Origin: Lachnospiraceae bacterium
GTDB taxonomy: Bacteria > Bacillota > Clostridia > Lachnospirales > Lachnospiraceae
Length of the DNA stretch: 64,000 nucleotides
Direction: 5' to 3'
Assembly (NCBI GenBank): GCA_023664345.1
Contig: JAMPFQ010000007.1
Location: forward strand, 1 to 64,000
Of the stretch, positions 43,780 to 53,162 are shown one piece after another. The notes under the pieces are model-generated. The model saw nothing but the letters and a program-made list of their open reading frames with translations. It searched no databases and was not told where the DNA came from. Each line of letters starts with the position of its first letter. The stretch's first letter is position 1. Both the position numbers and the translations under genes were made by a program.

Positions 43780-46143
43780 ATGGGTAATCCCGCCAGGATC
43801 ATACAGCTTCATGTGGAGAAGAAAAAAAGCTTCCGGATCATTTTGATGATGGAGTTTTTGCTCATGGCGCTCGGCATTGTGGGGCTTTTTGGCAAAAATG
43901 CCGTTTATGAATACGGCCTGTCCGATATGACAACGGCTTTCGGCGAGTATTCGGAGGAGTCCGGAAGCATATACGCGGACGGCACTGTGGCATTTACGGA
44001 TAACCTGGCGGATTTCACCGATATCTCCCTTCCAAGGGGGACTTACCGCATACAGCTCCACTATGTCACCGATACGGATATGCTGAACCACTGCTATGTG
44101 ACTGACGCGAAACTCACGGACAAGCTGCTCCAGACCAACGGCGCCTCGCTCTTCTCGGGACTGGATAAAACAGATTATGATATGTGGCTTTACCGCAATG
44201 CGGATGGGATCACCGTACATGTGGAATACGGGGGAGAGGGCTTCCTTTCGGTAAACGGCCTTACCATAGTACAGACCAATGCCATGAACAGGATGTGGCT
44301 CTTTGAGATATTCTGTCTTGCGTCTTTCATAAACGGCATATATCTTTACGCGGCGTATGACAGGAAATATCATATCCCCGTGAAAAATAAGACCGTCACT
44401 TTCTGTCTCGGCGTAACGATGCTGCTCGCGGCGCTGCCCCTGATACCCGATCACACCATACTTGCCGGGGATCTGGGATATCATCTGATGCGCGTGGAGG
44501 GTATCAAAGACGGGCTCCTGGCGGGGCAGTTCCCCATCCGGATATCCCCGGAATGGCAGCAGGGCTACGGATACGCGTCCCCCATATTTTACGGCGAGAC
44601 CGTGCTGTATATCGCGGCGCTGTTCCGCCTGATCGGTTTTACGGTGAACACAAGCTGTCGGCTGTTCATGGCTGTTGTCGTGATCGCCACGGTGCTGATC
44701 GCCTATGAATGTTTTAAGAAGATATTCCAGGAGGCTTATGTCGGCGTGCTGTGCAGCCTGCTCTATTCCGTATCGGTCTATCGGATCTACAAAACATATT
44801 ACTGCGGTTCATGGGGCGAATGCCTCGGGATCATGTTTCTGCCCCTCATCGTTTACGGTTTCTACAGGGTGTTCACACAGGACATCCATGAAAGTTCCTA
44901 TCAGAGAAGCTGGGTACCCCTGACTGCCGGATTCACCCTGCTCATCCAGTCGCATCTTCTGACCTGCGAGATGGTCGGCGGGTTTACGATCGTCTTATGT
45001 ATCATTTTATGGAAAAAGGTCTTTCGGAAAGAGACCTTTCTTGTATTGGCCAAAACAGTGATCTGCAGCATTCTCCTCAGTGCGTGGTTCCTGATCCCTT
45101 TTGCGGATTACATGCTGACAGGGGACTTCGTGATACATCATGTCTCAGGAAGGCTCATCCAGGACAGAGGCCTGTTTCCGGCGCATCTGTTCCTCACCTT
45201 TTTTATCAACGGGGGAAACGTATTCTTTGCCTCCAACGGCATGGCGGACTCCGCGGCAATGGGAATCGGCATGGCGCTGATCGTCCCTCTGTTCCTGCTC
45301 TTATATCTGTTCTTTATGGGGAAAGCCAGGGAACTGACCGGATATGAGCGTGGGCTTGGAATCATTGCGGGAGTCTTCTCGGTCATGGCCATGGTGATGA
45401 GCCTGAGCCTGTTCCCCTGGGACAGGATACAGTCCCTGAACCGGGTGACCGCCACTCTGGTTTCCAGCATCCAGTTTCCCAACAGGCTCCTTACGATAGC
45501 CAACGTGTGCCTCACCGCCGTTGCGGGAGTGGTGGCAAAATATGTTATGATGAACAAGAATACCGTATACAGAAAGGTATATTTTACGGGTATGTGCTTC
45601 CTGGTCATACTCGGGAATGTTTATCTGATGGACTGGGGCATGAACACGTTTTCGCCCATAAGGTTCTACAACAATGAGGGCATGGGCACGGGATATATTT
45701 CCGGCGCCGAGTATCTGCCCTATGGCGCCCAGCCGGAGCATTTTATGTACAGGCCGCCGATGTGCGAAGAAGGACTGGAAGCTTATAACTATGAAAAGCT
45801 TTCTCTTGGCGCCTCTGCTCACATGGTAAACCGAAACGACCAATCGGCCAAAGCAGGATTTCCCCTGCTGTACTATAAGGGCTATCAGGCTTATGCCACG
45901 GATAGCGGCGAAAGACTGGATTGTTACGCGGGTGAGGACTTTACCGTTACGGTGAACATTCCCGCCGACTTTGACGGAGATATATCGGTCAGATTCGTCA
46001 GTCCCTGGCACTGGCGCGCAGGCGAGGCTGTAACGGCGCTCAGCCTGATCGCCATGGCAGCGACATGCGCCCCTGGCAGAAAGCGGGAACGGATCAGAAA
46101 GCGTGATACGGAAAAAAGGGCAGAGGAGGGAATGCTGTCATGA
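43780..46143 (+). CDS. PTPS-related / YfhO-like polytopic membrane protein (A)
   Basis: The 787-residue protein has one N-terminal helix, an extracytoplasmic beta-rich part (about 40-165), about 12 membrane segments (about 170-630) and a C-terminal extracytoplasmic domain followed by a final helix. The region ILAGDLGYHLMRVEGIKDGLLAGQFPIRI with YGYASPIFYGETVLYIAALFRLIGF matches the 6-pyruvoyl-tetrahydropterin synthase-related membrane domain, which resembles GT-C glycosyltransferases such as YfhO. It likely transfers or processes lipid-linked sugars at the cell surface. AAGGAG lies 7 bases before the ATG at 43780; the start at 43750 has no ribosome site. It overlaps the next gene by four bases. 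Confidence 0.75.
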   Translation: MGNPARIIQLHVEKKKSFRIILMMEFLLMALGIVGLFGKNAVYEYGLSDMTTAFGEYSEESGSIYADGTVAFTDNLADFTDISLPRGTYRIQLHYVTDTDMLNHCYVTDAKLTDKLLQTNGASLFSGLDKTDYDMWLYRNADGITVHVEYGGEGFLSVNGLTIVQTNAMNRMWLFEIFCLASFINGIYLYAAYDRKYHIPVKNKTVTFCLGVTMLLAALPLIPDHTILAGDLGYHLMRVEGIKDGLLAGQFPIRISPEWQQGYGYASPIFYGETVLYIAALFRLIGFTVNTSCRLFMAVVVIATVLIAYECFKKIFQEAYVGVLCSLLYSVSVYRIYKTYYCGSWGECLGIMFLPLIVYGFYRVFTQDIHESSYQRSWVPLTAGFTLLIQSHLLTCEMVGGFTIVLCIILWKKVFRKETFLVLAKTVICSILLSAWFLIPFADYMLTGDFVIHHVSGRLIQDRGLFPAHLFLTFFINGGNVFFASNGMADSAAMGIGMALIVPLFLLLYLFFMGKARELTGYERGLGIIAGVFSVMAMVMSLSLFPWDRIQSLNRVTATLVSSIQFPNRLLTIANVCLTAVAGVVAKYVMMNKNTVYRKVYFTGMCFLVILGNVYLMDWGMNTFSPIRFYNNEGMGTGYISGAEYLPYGAQPEHFMYRPPMCEEGLEAYNYEKLSLGASAHMVNRNDQSAKAGFPLLYYKGYQAYATDSGERLDCYAGEDFTVTVNIPADFDGDISVRFVSPWHWRAGEAVTALSLIAMAATCAPGRKRERIRKRDTEKRAEEGMLS

Positions 46144-47615
46144 AAGGATCTTTCATACGAAATAAAAAAAACTTCATCATCCTCCTGCTGACAGCGGGCA
46201 TCGTGTCCATCCCGCTCATGACCGATTATGTGATCATGGGGAACAACACGGCGGCCTCGCTTGCCCGTATCGAAAGCATCTATACAAATCTCGGGAACGC
46301 ATTTCCGATCCGAGTGGGCACTCTGGGAGATTCCTCCTACGGCTACAGCGCGGCGGCCTTTCAGGCTGACCTGTTTTACTGCGTTCCGGTCTTGTTCCGG
46401 CTGATCGGGATAAACCTTGGCGGCGCCTTCAGGCTCACACTCTTTCTTTTTAATATCCTGACTGCGCTCACGGCTTTTTTCAGCTTCCGGAAATGTCTGG
46501 GGAGCGACAGGCTGGGACTTGCCGCCGGGATGCTCTACACCTGGTGCCCCTACCGGATCGCCAGCCTGTACACATCGGGAGACCTGAGCGAGGTTTTCGC
46601 ATGGACGTTCATCCCCATTGTCATTCTGGGCTTGTGGGAACTTTATGGAGACCGGGACATGGCCGCTCCACCCGACAGGGATAAGAGCCGGATAACACTG
46701 ATATGGGGGTTCAGCCTCATTGCCCTGTGTTCCACGGTATTTTTGTTCCTCATGACGGCATTGGCGGTGCTTCTGTTCCTGATCATGTGGCGGAAAAGCC
46801 TGAAAAAGGAAACTCTCCGTAAGATCGCGGGGACTGCTGCAGGTGTGGCCTGCATCAACGCATGGTTCCTGATACCCATGCTGCTCCGGATGCGGGATCC
46901 CGAAGCCGTGGGCGTGATGATCGCGGCAGATGTGCGGGGGCTCGGCATGTGCCTCGCGCAGTACCTGACGGTGTTCCACTTTGCCGGGAACAGCACCGGG
47001 ATATGGGCCGGCGGGATGTGCAATGCATTCGCGTATGCCCCCGGCGCGGCAGTGATCCTGCTGGTCTTTGTAAATCTGTACCTTACATTTACCGGCGCAG
47101 CATGTCAGAAAAACGCCGTGCCCGGCACGGAAAAGAAGTCCGGGATCCGCTTCGGCACGGCGATAGCCTGCGCGGGAGCCATATCAATCGTTTTAAGCAC
47201 ATACGCGTTCCCATGGGATATCTTTCAGAACAAAAACATGCTGTTTTCCGTGATGCTCGCAATGATGGAAAGCCCCGCCAGATGGGGAATTGCCGCGGAT
47301 GTGTGCCTGATAGTGACCGCCTGCCATACGCTCTTTCAGCTTGGAACATTATATGGCGAAAAGATGCAGTTCCGGGCGCTTTTCGCCACAGCGGCGGTGT
47401 CATTCGGGACTACACAGTTTTTGCTGGGTCATATCATGACTGGCAGCAGCATTGTGTGGGATAAGGATATTGCGCCCTATGGAAGTATAGAACTGCCTGT
47501 GATCTGTGATGAGTCCCTGCTCTGGAGGCTTTGCGAGATCGTCTCATTGATCTCTGTGCTGTTGTGCATCGTGGTATGGCTCATGAGGAGAAGAAAACGT
47601 GTTAAAAAAATCTGA
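46140..47615 (+). CDS. PTPS-related / YfhO-like polytopic membrane protein (B, short form)
   Basis: The 491-residue protein is a shorter relative of its two neighbours: NNTAASLARIESIYTNLGNAFPIRVG and YGYSAAAFQADLFYCVPVLFRLIG correspond to the core segment, with LYTWCPYRIASLYTSGDLSEVFAWTFIPIVILG following. It lacks the N-terminal extracytoplasmic part and the C-terminal domain of the others. The ATGA overlap with the previous gene and a GAGGAGGG site show translational coupling. The conserved Asp of the first core motif (GDL/ADL in the neighbours) is replaced by Asn here, so this copy may be catalytically inactive. Confidence 0.75.
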   Translation: MKGSFIRNKKNFIILLLTAGIVSIPLMTDYVIMGNNTAASLARIESIYTNLGNAFPIRVGTLGDSSYGYSAAAFQADLFYCVPVLFRLIGINLGGAFRLTLFLFNILTALTAFFSFRKCLGSDRLGLAAGMLYTWCPYRIASLYTSGDLSEVFAWTFIPIVILGLWELYGDRDMAAPPDRDKSRITLIWGFSLIALCSTVFLFLMTALAVLLFLIMWRKSLKKETLRKIAGTAAGVACINAWFLIPMLLRMRDPEAVGVMIAADVRGLGMCLAQYLTVFHFAGNSTGIWAGGMCNAFAYAPGAAVILLVFVNLYLTFTGAACQKNAVPGTEKKSGIRFGTAIACAGAISIVLSTYAFPWDIFQNKNMLFSVMLAMMESPARWGIAADVCLIVTACHTLFQLGTLYGEKMQFRALFATAAVSFGTTQFLLGHIMTGSSIVWDKDIAPYGSIELPVICDESLLWRLCEIVSLISVLLCIVVWLMRRRKRVKKI

Positions 47616-49854
47616 GTTTTTTCAAAATCATAAGGTCCGGATATTGTTATGCCTTGAACTTCTGCTCCTGCTTCCCGGGATCCTTGGGCTTCTGTTCGGA
47701 CACAGCGGACTGATCTCCGATGTGGATAATACGGAAATGCTGATTCGGGACGGGATCGATCTTCCGGCGGGGGCCTATACCCTGAGGCTGTATTATGATA
47801 CAGAGGAGGAATCTCCCGGCAGTTTCGGGATAAACGCTGAAAATTACGGGTACAGGCAAGTCCTGGCCAACTTTGTCCCCATATATCCGGGAATCATGGA
47901 ACGGGACTGTGATTTCATACTGACCGGCCCCGTGGAAAATGTGCGGGCGGAACTGGATCTCTCCGAAGCCGTGACTGTACGGGGCGTTGAACTATGGGCG
48001 GACAAGGGATGTTACAGAGTGTATCTCCTGCTTGTGATCCTGTTCAGCCTGCTCCTGGACTGGATACTGGTACTGTGGATGTATAACCGCAGGGAACGGC
48101 TCCCGGTGGAAAAGCAGCTTGTGCTTTTTGGAGTCCCGGCTCTGGCTTTTGCCGCGTCCCTTCCTATCCTGGTGGATTATAATATGATAGGCGCGGACCT
48201 CATATATCATCTGATGAGGATAGAGACGCTGGCCCGGAGTATCTCAAACGGCGAGATCTTTACCAGAATGCGCTCCACATGGCTTGCCGGGCATGGCTAT
48301 GCCAGCAATTTCTTTTATGGGGATACCTTTCTGGCGATCCCCGCGCTTTTGCGGATAGCAGGATTCAATCTGGACAGCGCATACAGGATCTATGTGGGAG
48401 TCGTTAATCTTGCCACCGCCCTGGTCGCCTATCTGAGTTTTTCGCGATGCTTCAAAAGCAAGTATATCGGTATGTTCGGCTGTGCGCTCTACACACTGGC
48501 TCCGTACCGCATTTACAATATATACAACCGTGCCGCCGTAGGCGAATACACGGCTATGGTATTCCTGCCGCTGCTGGTGTGGGGATTCTATCAGATCTAT
48601 ACGGAAGATCCGGAAAAAGAAGGCTACCTGTGGAACTGGGCGATCCCGGTGATCGGTTTTTCGGGGATCATCCAGTCACACACTTTGAGCTGTGAGATTG
48701 CGGGCGGAACGGTGGCGCTGATGTGCCTTATCCTCTGGAAAAAAACTTTTCGGAAAAAGACTTTTACGGTGCTCGCGCTGGTAGTGGTCATGACAGCTGT
48801 GATAAACGCATGGTTCCTGGTGCCGTTTATTGACTTGATGGTATCCGATTCCTATTATTTCGGTCATAACGCAAATGTGCTGATCCAGGAAAGAGGCGTT
48901 TATCCCGCGCAAATCTTCTACACCCTTCAGGCGGCGGGATCCTCGTCACGCTTTTATGAGACAGGGATGCAGGATGCCGAGCCCATAGGATTGGGGGCAG
49001 CGCTTCTTCTCTGCATGGGGATATGGCTGATCCTGCGGGCGGGTATGCGAAAGGACGCGGCGAGTGGAACGCTGACGGCGGACCATCGGGCGGAAATGCG
49101 GGCAGGCGATGTGGCGTTTGCGCTGTGCTGCATCACGCTTTTTATGACCACAAACCTCTTTCCATGGGACAGGATAAGCGGGCTGGGAGGCCTGTTCGCT
49201 TCTCTGGCGGGCTCGCTCCAGTTTCCCACACGGATCACAGCCGCAGTGACCGTCCTTGCCGTCACGGTGGCATGTATCGCCGGAAAATGGCTGCTTGAGG
49301 GCAGAACCGCGTTCCAGGATATGTTCCTGCCCAAAGGAGCGATCCCGGCTTTCATCGTGCTTGTCTGTGTGATATTCAGCGCGTATCAGGTCAATGACCT
49401 GCTGTTTACCAGGGACGGCTATCTGAAGATATATTCTCCCCAGGGTATCGGTTATTCTGCGGTGCTGGGGGCGGAATATCTTCCGGAGGGAGCGGATATG
49501 GGACATATGACATATCACGATCCCGTGACATCAAAGGGCGTCACCCTGTCCCATTATGTGAAAGAAGGGCTTACAGTCCAGGCCCATATCGCAAGCGGGG
49601 ACGCGGGTTATGTGGATCTGCCGCTTTTATACTATAAAGGATATTCCGCCAAAAACACGGACAGCGGCGAGAAACTTCCCGTATCTGTCGGTGAAGACTA
49701 TGATGTGAGGATAAGCTTTCCGGAGGGCTTTGACGGAAATATCACGGTGAGGTTCTCCGGGAAATGGTATTGGCATGCTGCCGAATGCGTAAGTGTGCTG
49801 ACAGGCAGTGCGCTCCTCCTGTGGAGGATGCTTCGGAGAAAAGAGAAGGACTGA
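47599..49854 (+). CDS. PTPS-related / YfhO-like polytopic membrane protein (C)
   Basis: The 751-residue protein has the same layout as protein A: N-terminal helix, extracytoplasmic beta-rich part (about 35-125), a polytopic core starting with IGADLIYHLMRIETLARSISNGEIFTRM and HGYASNFFYGDTFLAIPALLRIAGF, and a C-terminal extracytoplasmic domain (GAEYLPEGADMGHM...YYKGYSAKNTDSGEKLPVSVGED) with a last helix. It begins with GTG, 8 bases after GGAG, and overlaps protein B by 17 bases. Proteins A and C are full-length paralogues; strict co-translation of all three suggests a complex or successive steps. Confidence 0.75.
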   Translation: MLKKSEFFQNHKVRILLCLELLLLLPGILGLLFGHSGLISDVDNTEMLIRDGIDLPAGAYTLRLYYDTEEESPGSFGINAENYGYRQVLANFVPIYPGIMERDCDFILTGPVENVRAELDLSEAVTVRGVELWADKGCYRVYLLLVILFSLLLDWILVLWMYNRRERLPVEKQLVLFGVPALAFAASLPILVDYNMIGADLIYHLMRIETLARSISNGEIFTRMRSTWLAGHGYASNFFYGDTFLAIPALLRIAGFNLDSAYRIYVGVVNLATALVAYLSFSRCFKSKYIGMFGCALYTLAPYRIYNIYNRAAVGEYTAMVFLPLLVWGFYQIYTEDPEKEGYLWNWAIPVIGFSGIIQSHTLSCEIAGGTVALMCLILWKKTFRKKTFTVLALVVVMTAVINAWFLVPFIDLMVSDSYYFGHNANVLIQERGVYPAQIFYTLQAAGSSSRFYETGMQDAEPIGLGAALLLCMGIWLILRAGMRKDAASGTLTADHRAEMRAGDVAFALCCITLFMTTNLFPWDRISGLGGLFASLAGSLQFPTRITAAVTVLAVTVACIAGKWLLEGRTAFQDMFLPKGAIPAFIVLVCVIFSAYQVNDLLFTRDGYLKIYSPQGIGYSAVLGAEYLPEGADMGHMTYHDPVTSKGVTLSHYVKEGLTVQAHIASGDAGYVDLPLLYYKGYSAKNTDSGEKLPVSVGEDYDVRISFPEGFDGNITVRFSGKWYWHAAECVSVLTGSALLLWRMLRRKEKD

Positions 49855-49885
49855 CCAAAAGTTGTGGAAAGGCATGGTCATCAAA

Positions 49886-50572
49886 ATGAAAACGATAGCG
49901 ATCATCACCGCCAGAGGCGGAAGTAAGAGGATACCGGGAAAAAACATAAAGGAGTTCTGCGGGAAGCCCATCCTTGCGTATTCCATAGAGGCTGCGGCAC
50001 AGTCAGGGATATTTGACACCGTAATGGTGTCCACCGATGATGAGGAGATCGCGCGGATCGCAAAAGGATACGGTGCGGAAGTGCCTTTTTACAGGAGCGA
50101 AAAGACGGCGGGAGACTTCGCCACCACCAATGATGTGCTGCTGGAGGTCCTGGAGGAATATGAAAAGCGGGGAGAGCGCTATGATCTGGGCTGCTGTATC
50201 TATCCCACGGCGCCTTTCGTCACGGCTGATAAGCTGAAGCGCGGCATGGACGCTCTGCTGGCCAGCGACGCGGACACGCTGATACCGGTGACGGCATTCT
50301 CCTATCCGCCCCAGAGAGCCATGATCGTAAAAGATGGAAAGCTTGTGTTTGAATATCCCCAATATCTTGACAGCCGCTCGCAAGATCTGGAGCCCCATTA
50401 TCACGATGCGGGCCAGTTTTATCTGTTCAGGACGGCGGCCTTTCAGGTAAACCGCAGGCTCATGGTGGGAAATATTCTTCCTATGGTGATCTCGGAGATG
50501 GAAGTCCAGGATATCGACAACCAGACGGACTGGGAGATCGCAGAGATAAAGTATCGCAGGATGAGCCGTTAA
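49886..50572 (+). CDS. pseF: Pseudaminic acid cytidylyltransferase
   Basis: The 228-residue enzyme activates a nonulosonic acid with CTP. The N-terminal ITARGGSKRIPGKNIKEFCGKPILAYSIEAA is the acylneuraminate cytidylyltransferase signature, and the HYHDAGQFYLFR segment is the PseF-type variant rather than the NeuA type. The ATG at 49886 agrees with family starts (MKTIAII...); GGAAAGG is 13 bases upstream, and an ATG at 49874 is possible. It lies 31 bases after membrane protein C. Confidence 0.88.
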   Translation: MKTIAIITARGGSKRIPGKNIKEFCGKPILAYSIEAAAQSGIFDTVMVSTDDEEIARIAKGYGAEVPFYRSEKTAGDFATTNDVLLEVLEEYEKRGERYDLGCCIYPTAPFVTADKLKRGMDALLASDADTLIPVTAFSYPPQRAMIVKDGKLVFEYPQYLDSRSQDLEPHYHDAGQFYLFRTAAFQVNRRLMVGNILPMVISEMEVQDIDNQTDWEIAEIKYRRMSR

Positions 50573-50606
50573 GATTTCATATGAACAGTTACCGGAGGAA
50601 AACAGA

Positions 50607-52307
50607 TTGAAGATCGCAGTTCTTTCCAATGTCAATATGAACGCGCTGATACGCCTGCTGGCGAGAGAGGCGGATGTGGAGATATATGAGCCGGAGGGAT
50701 ACGGAAATGAGTTAGGCCTTCTGTATGACAAGGGCTCGTCTTATCATATATTTGACGCTCGTGTCACTTTTCTGCTGATGGATCTGATGGAACTGATCGG
50801 CGGTGAGATAGCGCCTGCTGTCGCCACGGAAAAGATCCAGACCTGGTTCGGACAGCTTTCCGGGGCGCTGGATCCCAAAAGGATATATTATGTCTCCGAC
50901 GCCTATTTGTGGGGGTATGGGCCGGAGACTGCCGAAGATTACGGGATCAAACGGCGGATTGAAAATATTTGGATGGAATGCCTGGATAAGCTGATCCAAG
51001 GACATGACAATGTAAGAGCCTTTCCCTATGCCCACATGATAGAGCAGATGGGGGAGGAAAATGCCTTTTCCAGAAAAATGTGGTACATGGGCAAGATCCT
51101 CTTGAGCAACGACGCCCAGAAAAGGCTGTGCGGTCTTTTGCTCCACAAGGCAAGGGTCGAAAGCCGAACGCCAAGGAAGATCCTCTTTCTCGACCTGGAC
51201 AATACGCTCTGGGGTGGACTGGCCGGGGAAAATGACATCACGCCCGTCAACCTGTCCGAGGATCATGCCGGGCTTGCCTACAAGAACCTGCAGCGGGTGA
51301 TATCCCAGATGCAGAAGCAGGGAGTCCTCCTTGGCATCATTTCCAGGAACAATCCCCGGGACGCCCTTGACATTATCGAGACGCATCCCCATATGGTGCT
51401 GCGGAGCGATTCTTTCGCGGTGAAGAAGATCAACTGGGATCCCAAGGACAAAAACATCGCGGAGGCCTGCGCCGAACTCAACATAGGCGTGGATTCGGCT
51501 GTGTTTTTCGACGACAGCGCCTCGGAGCGCGAGCTGGTAAAGACCATGCTCCCGGACGTGGCCGTGCCTGACTTCCCGGACAGGCCTGAGGATCTGGCGG
51601 AAGCGATGACCGGGATCTATCACACATTTTTTGAGAAAGCTCATATCACGGCGGAAGACCAAAACAAGACGGCGCAGTATGTCCAAAATGCCCAGCGGGC
51701 GGCATATCTTGAGCAGGCGGAAAGCTTTGAGGGTTATCTCAAAGGACTGGAGATGTCGCTGATACGGGAAGATCCCAAAGCTGGCGCGGAACGGTTTTTA
51801 CAGCTTGTGAACAAGACGAACCAGTTCAATCTTACCACCGTCAGATACACCGCCGCCGAACTGGCGGAAATCCTTGAGAACCCTGAAAAGAGGGTCTTTC
51901 TGTACCGGGTGACGGATAGATTCGGGGACAACGGACAGGTTGCGGCGCTCATCGTGGATGTGTCGGGGGACGTGTCTGTGATAGAGGAGTTCACCATGAG
52001 CTGCCGGGTGATGGGAAAACACATAGAGCACGCCATCATCACGGATGTGGAACACGACCTGTCAGAGGCAGGTTTCGAGAAACTAAAGGGAATATACATC
52101 CCCACCGCGAAAAACGCGCCCGTGGCAAATCTTTACGAGGATCTGGGCTACATGAAATGCGGGGAACGGGAGGACGGAGGGGTAGAATATCAAATAGAGA
52201 TAGCCAAAGCGCCAAAAAGGATGTATCATGTTTTTATGGCCTACAGGCAGCTGCTGCAGAAAAGATGGGAGAAAAAAAATGACGGAAAAGATTCTGACAC
52301 TTATTGA
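50607..52307 (+). CDS. FkbH-like HAD-IIIC phosphatase/glyceryl transferase
   Basis: The 566-residue protein has an unknown N-terminal part (about 1-185), a HAD core with LFLDLDNTLWGG (DxDxT, about 194-204) and FFDDSASERE, and a C-terminal GNAT-like region. Members of the FkbH family take 1,3-bisphosphoglycerate, release phosphate and load glycerate on the thiol of an acyl carrier protein. The gene for a carrier protein follows and overlaps, which strongly supports this role. The start is TTG with GGAGG 8 bases upstream. It lies between pseF and pseH/pseI genes, an arrangement suggesting that glycerate becomes attached to a sugar of the glycan. Confidence 0.88.
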   Translation: MKIAVLSNVNMNALIRLLAREADVEIYEPEGYGNELGLLYDKGSSYHIFDARVTFLLMDLMELIGGEIAPAVATEKIQTWFGQLSGALDPKRIYYVSDAYLWGYGPETAEDYGIKRRIENIWMECLDKLIQGHDNVRAFPYAHMIEQMGEENAFSRKMWYMGKILLSNDAQKRLCGLLLHKARVESRTPRKILFLDLDNTLWGGLAGENDITPVNLSEDHAGLAYKNLQRVISQMQKQGVLLGIISRNNPRDALDIIETHPHMVLRSDSFAVKKINWDPKDKNIAEACAELNIGVDSAVFFDDSASERELVKTMLPDVAVPDFPDRPEDLAEAMTGIYHTFFEKAHITAEDQNKTAQYVQNAQRAAYLEQAESFEGYLKGLEMSLIREDPKAGAERFLQLVNKTNQFNLTTVRYTAAELAEILENPEKRVFLYRVTDRFGDNGQVAALIVDVSGDVSVIEEFTMSCRVMGKHIEHAIITDVEHDLSEAGFEKLKGIYIPTAKNAPVANLYEDLGYMKCGEREDGGVEYQIEIAKAPKRMYHVFMAYRQLLQKRWEKKNDGKDSDTY

Positions 52308-52503
52308 GGAATTACTCAAGGTCCCCAACGGGACCATAACAACGGACACCATGGCCGAGGACGTGGAGGAGTGGGATTCCCTGGCCCATGTCATGCTGAT
52401 CGGAGAACTGGAAGAAAGATTCGGGATCTCGATACCGCTGGAGGAAGCGATCGAGATCAAAGGAGTAAAGGATATCCTTGCTTTCTGTAAAACGGAAGAA
52501 TGA
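52279..52503 (+). CDS. Acyl carrier protein
   Basis: The 74-residue acidic helical protein carries the phosphopantetheine attachment serine in EEWDSLAHV (Ser34). It starts inside the 3' end of the fkbH-like gene (29-base overlap) after GGGAG, a clear coupling. It should carry the glyceryl (or derived C3) unit loaded by the FkbH-like enzyme. A frame extension of 17 codons upstream is a shadow of that gene. Confidence 0.93.
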   Translation: MTEKILTLIEELLKVPNGTITTDTMAEDVEEWDSLAHVMLIGELEERFGISIPLEEAIEIKGVKDILAFCKTEE

Positions 52504-52568
52504 TCTCTCTGTGCGGGACACCGCCGCACGGGATATTTTGGCGCGGTATCGCGCGGAAACGGAGTTTT

Positions 52569-53126
52569 ATGGGCGTAACACTGCGAAGAATACGGGAAGA
52601 TGATCTGGAAAATATCATGCGCTGGCGCATGGATGCGGACATCACCAGATATATGAACACAGATCCAAAGCTTACCCTTGAGGGGCAGCGCAAGTGGCTG
52701 AGATCCATAAACGAGAATCCCGATGTCCGATATTGGCTGATCGAGGTGAACACGGAACCCGCCGGAGTCATCAACCTGACCGGACTGAGTTCGCCCGACG
52801 GAAACCTTGGATGGGCATACTATGTGGGAGAAAAGAGGCTCCGAAGCATGAAGACGGCGCTTTCCCTGGAGATGAGCATGTATGACTATGTGTTTGACGT
52901 ACTTGGAAAGAATGCCGTATATGGGGACATCTTCACATTGAACCAGGGCGTCATAGCGCTCCACAAACTCTGCGGATGCGAGATCGTGGAGGAAAAGAAG
53001 AACCATATCTGCAAAAAAGGCGTATATTACGACGTGACGTTCATGCGGATGACTTCTGAGAGATGGAGAGAGATCAGAGAGAGCAAAAAATACGACAAGA
53101 TCAGCTTTGCCACGGAACAAGGCTGA
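52569..53126 (+). CDS. pseH: GNAT acyltransferase, PseH-like
   Basis: The 185-residue protein is a GNAT fold enzyme starting GVTLRRIREDDLENIMRWRMDADITRYM, the usual beginning of PseH and RimJ/RimL-type acetyltransferases. In pseudaminic acid synthesis PseH acetylates the C4 amino group of the UDP-sugar. Here it directly follows an acyl carrier protein gene, so glyceryl-ACP might replace acetyl-CoA as donor. The ATG at 52569 with GGAG four bases upstream is preferred over the ATG at 52500, which overlaps the ACP stop. Confidence 0.8.
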   Translation: MGVTLRRIREDDLENIMRWRMDADITRYMNTDPKLTLEGQRKWLRSINENPDVRYWLIEVNTEPAGVINLTGLSSPDGNLGWAYYVGEKRLRSMKTALSLEMSMYDYVFDVLGKNAVYGDIFTLNQGVIALHKLCGCEIVEEKKNHICKKGVYYDVTFMRMTSERWREIRESKKYDKISFATEQG

Positions 53127-53162
53127 TCTGACCGGAACAAGAACAGGAGGGCACTACGGATC

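Noticed and set aside
45924..46979. 351-codon minus-strand frame within the glycan cluster
   Set aside because: Complement of two well-supported membrane protein genes.
50712..51686. 324-codon minus-strand frame opposite the FkbH-like gene
   Set aside because: Antisense shadow of an enzyme with visible HAD motifs.
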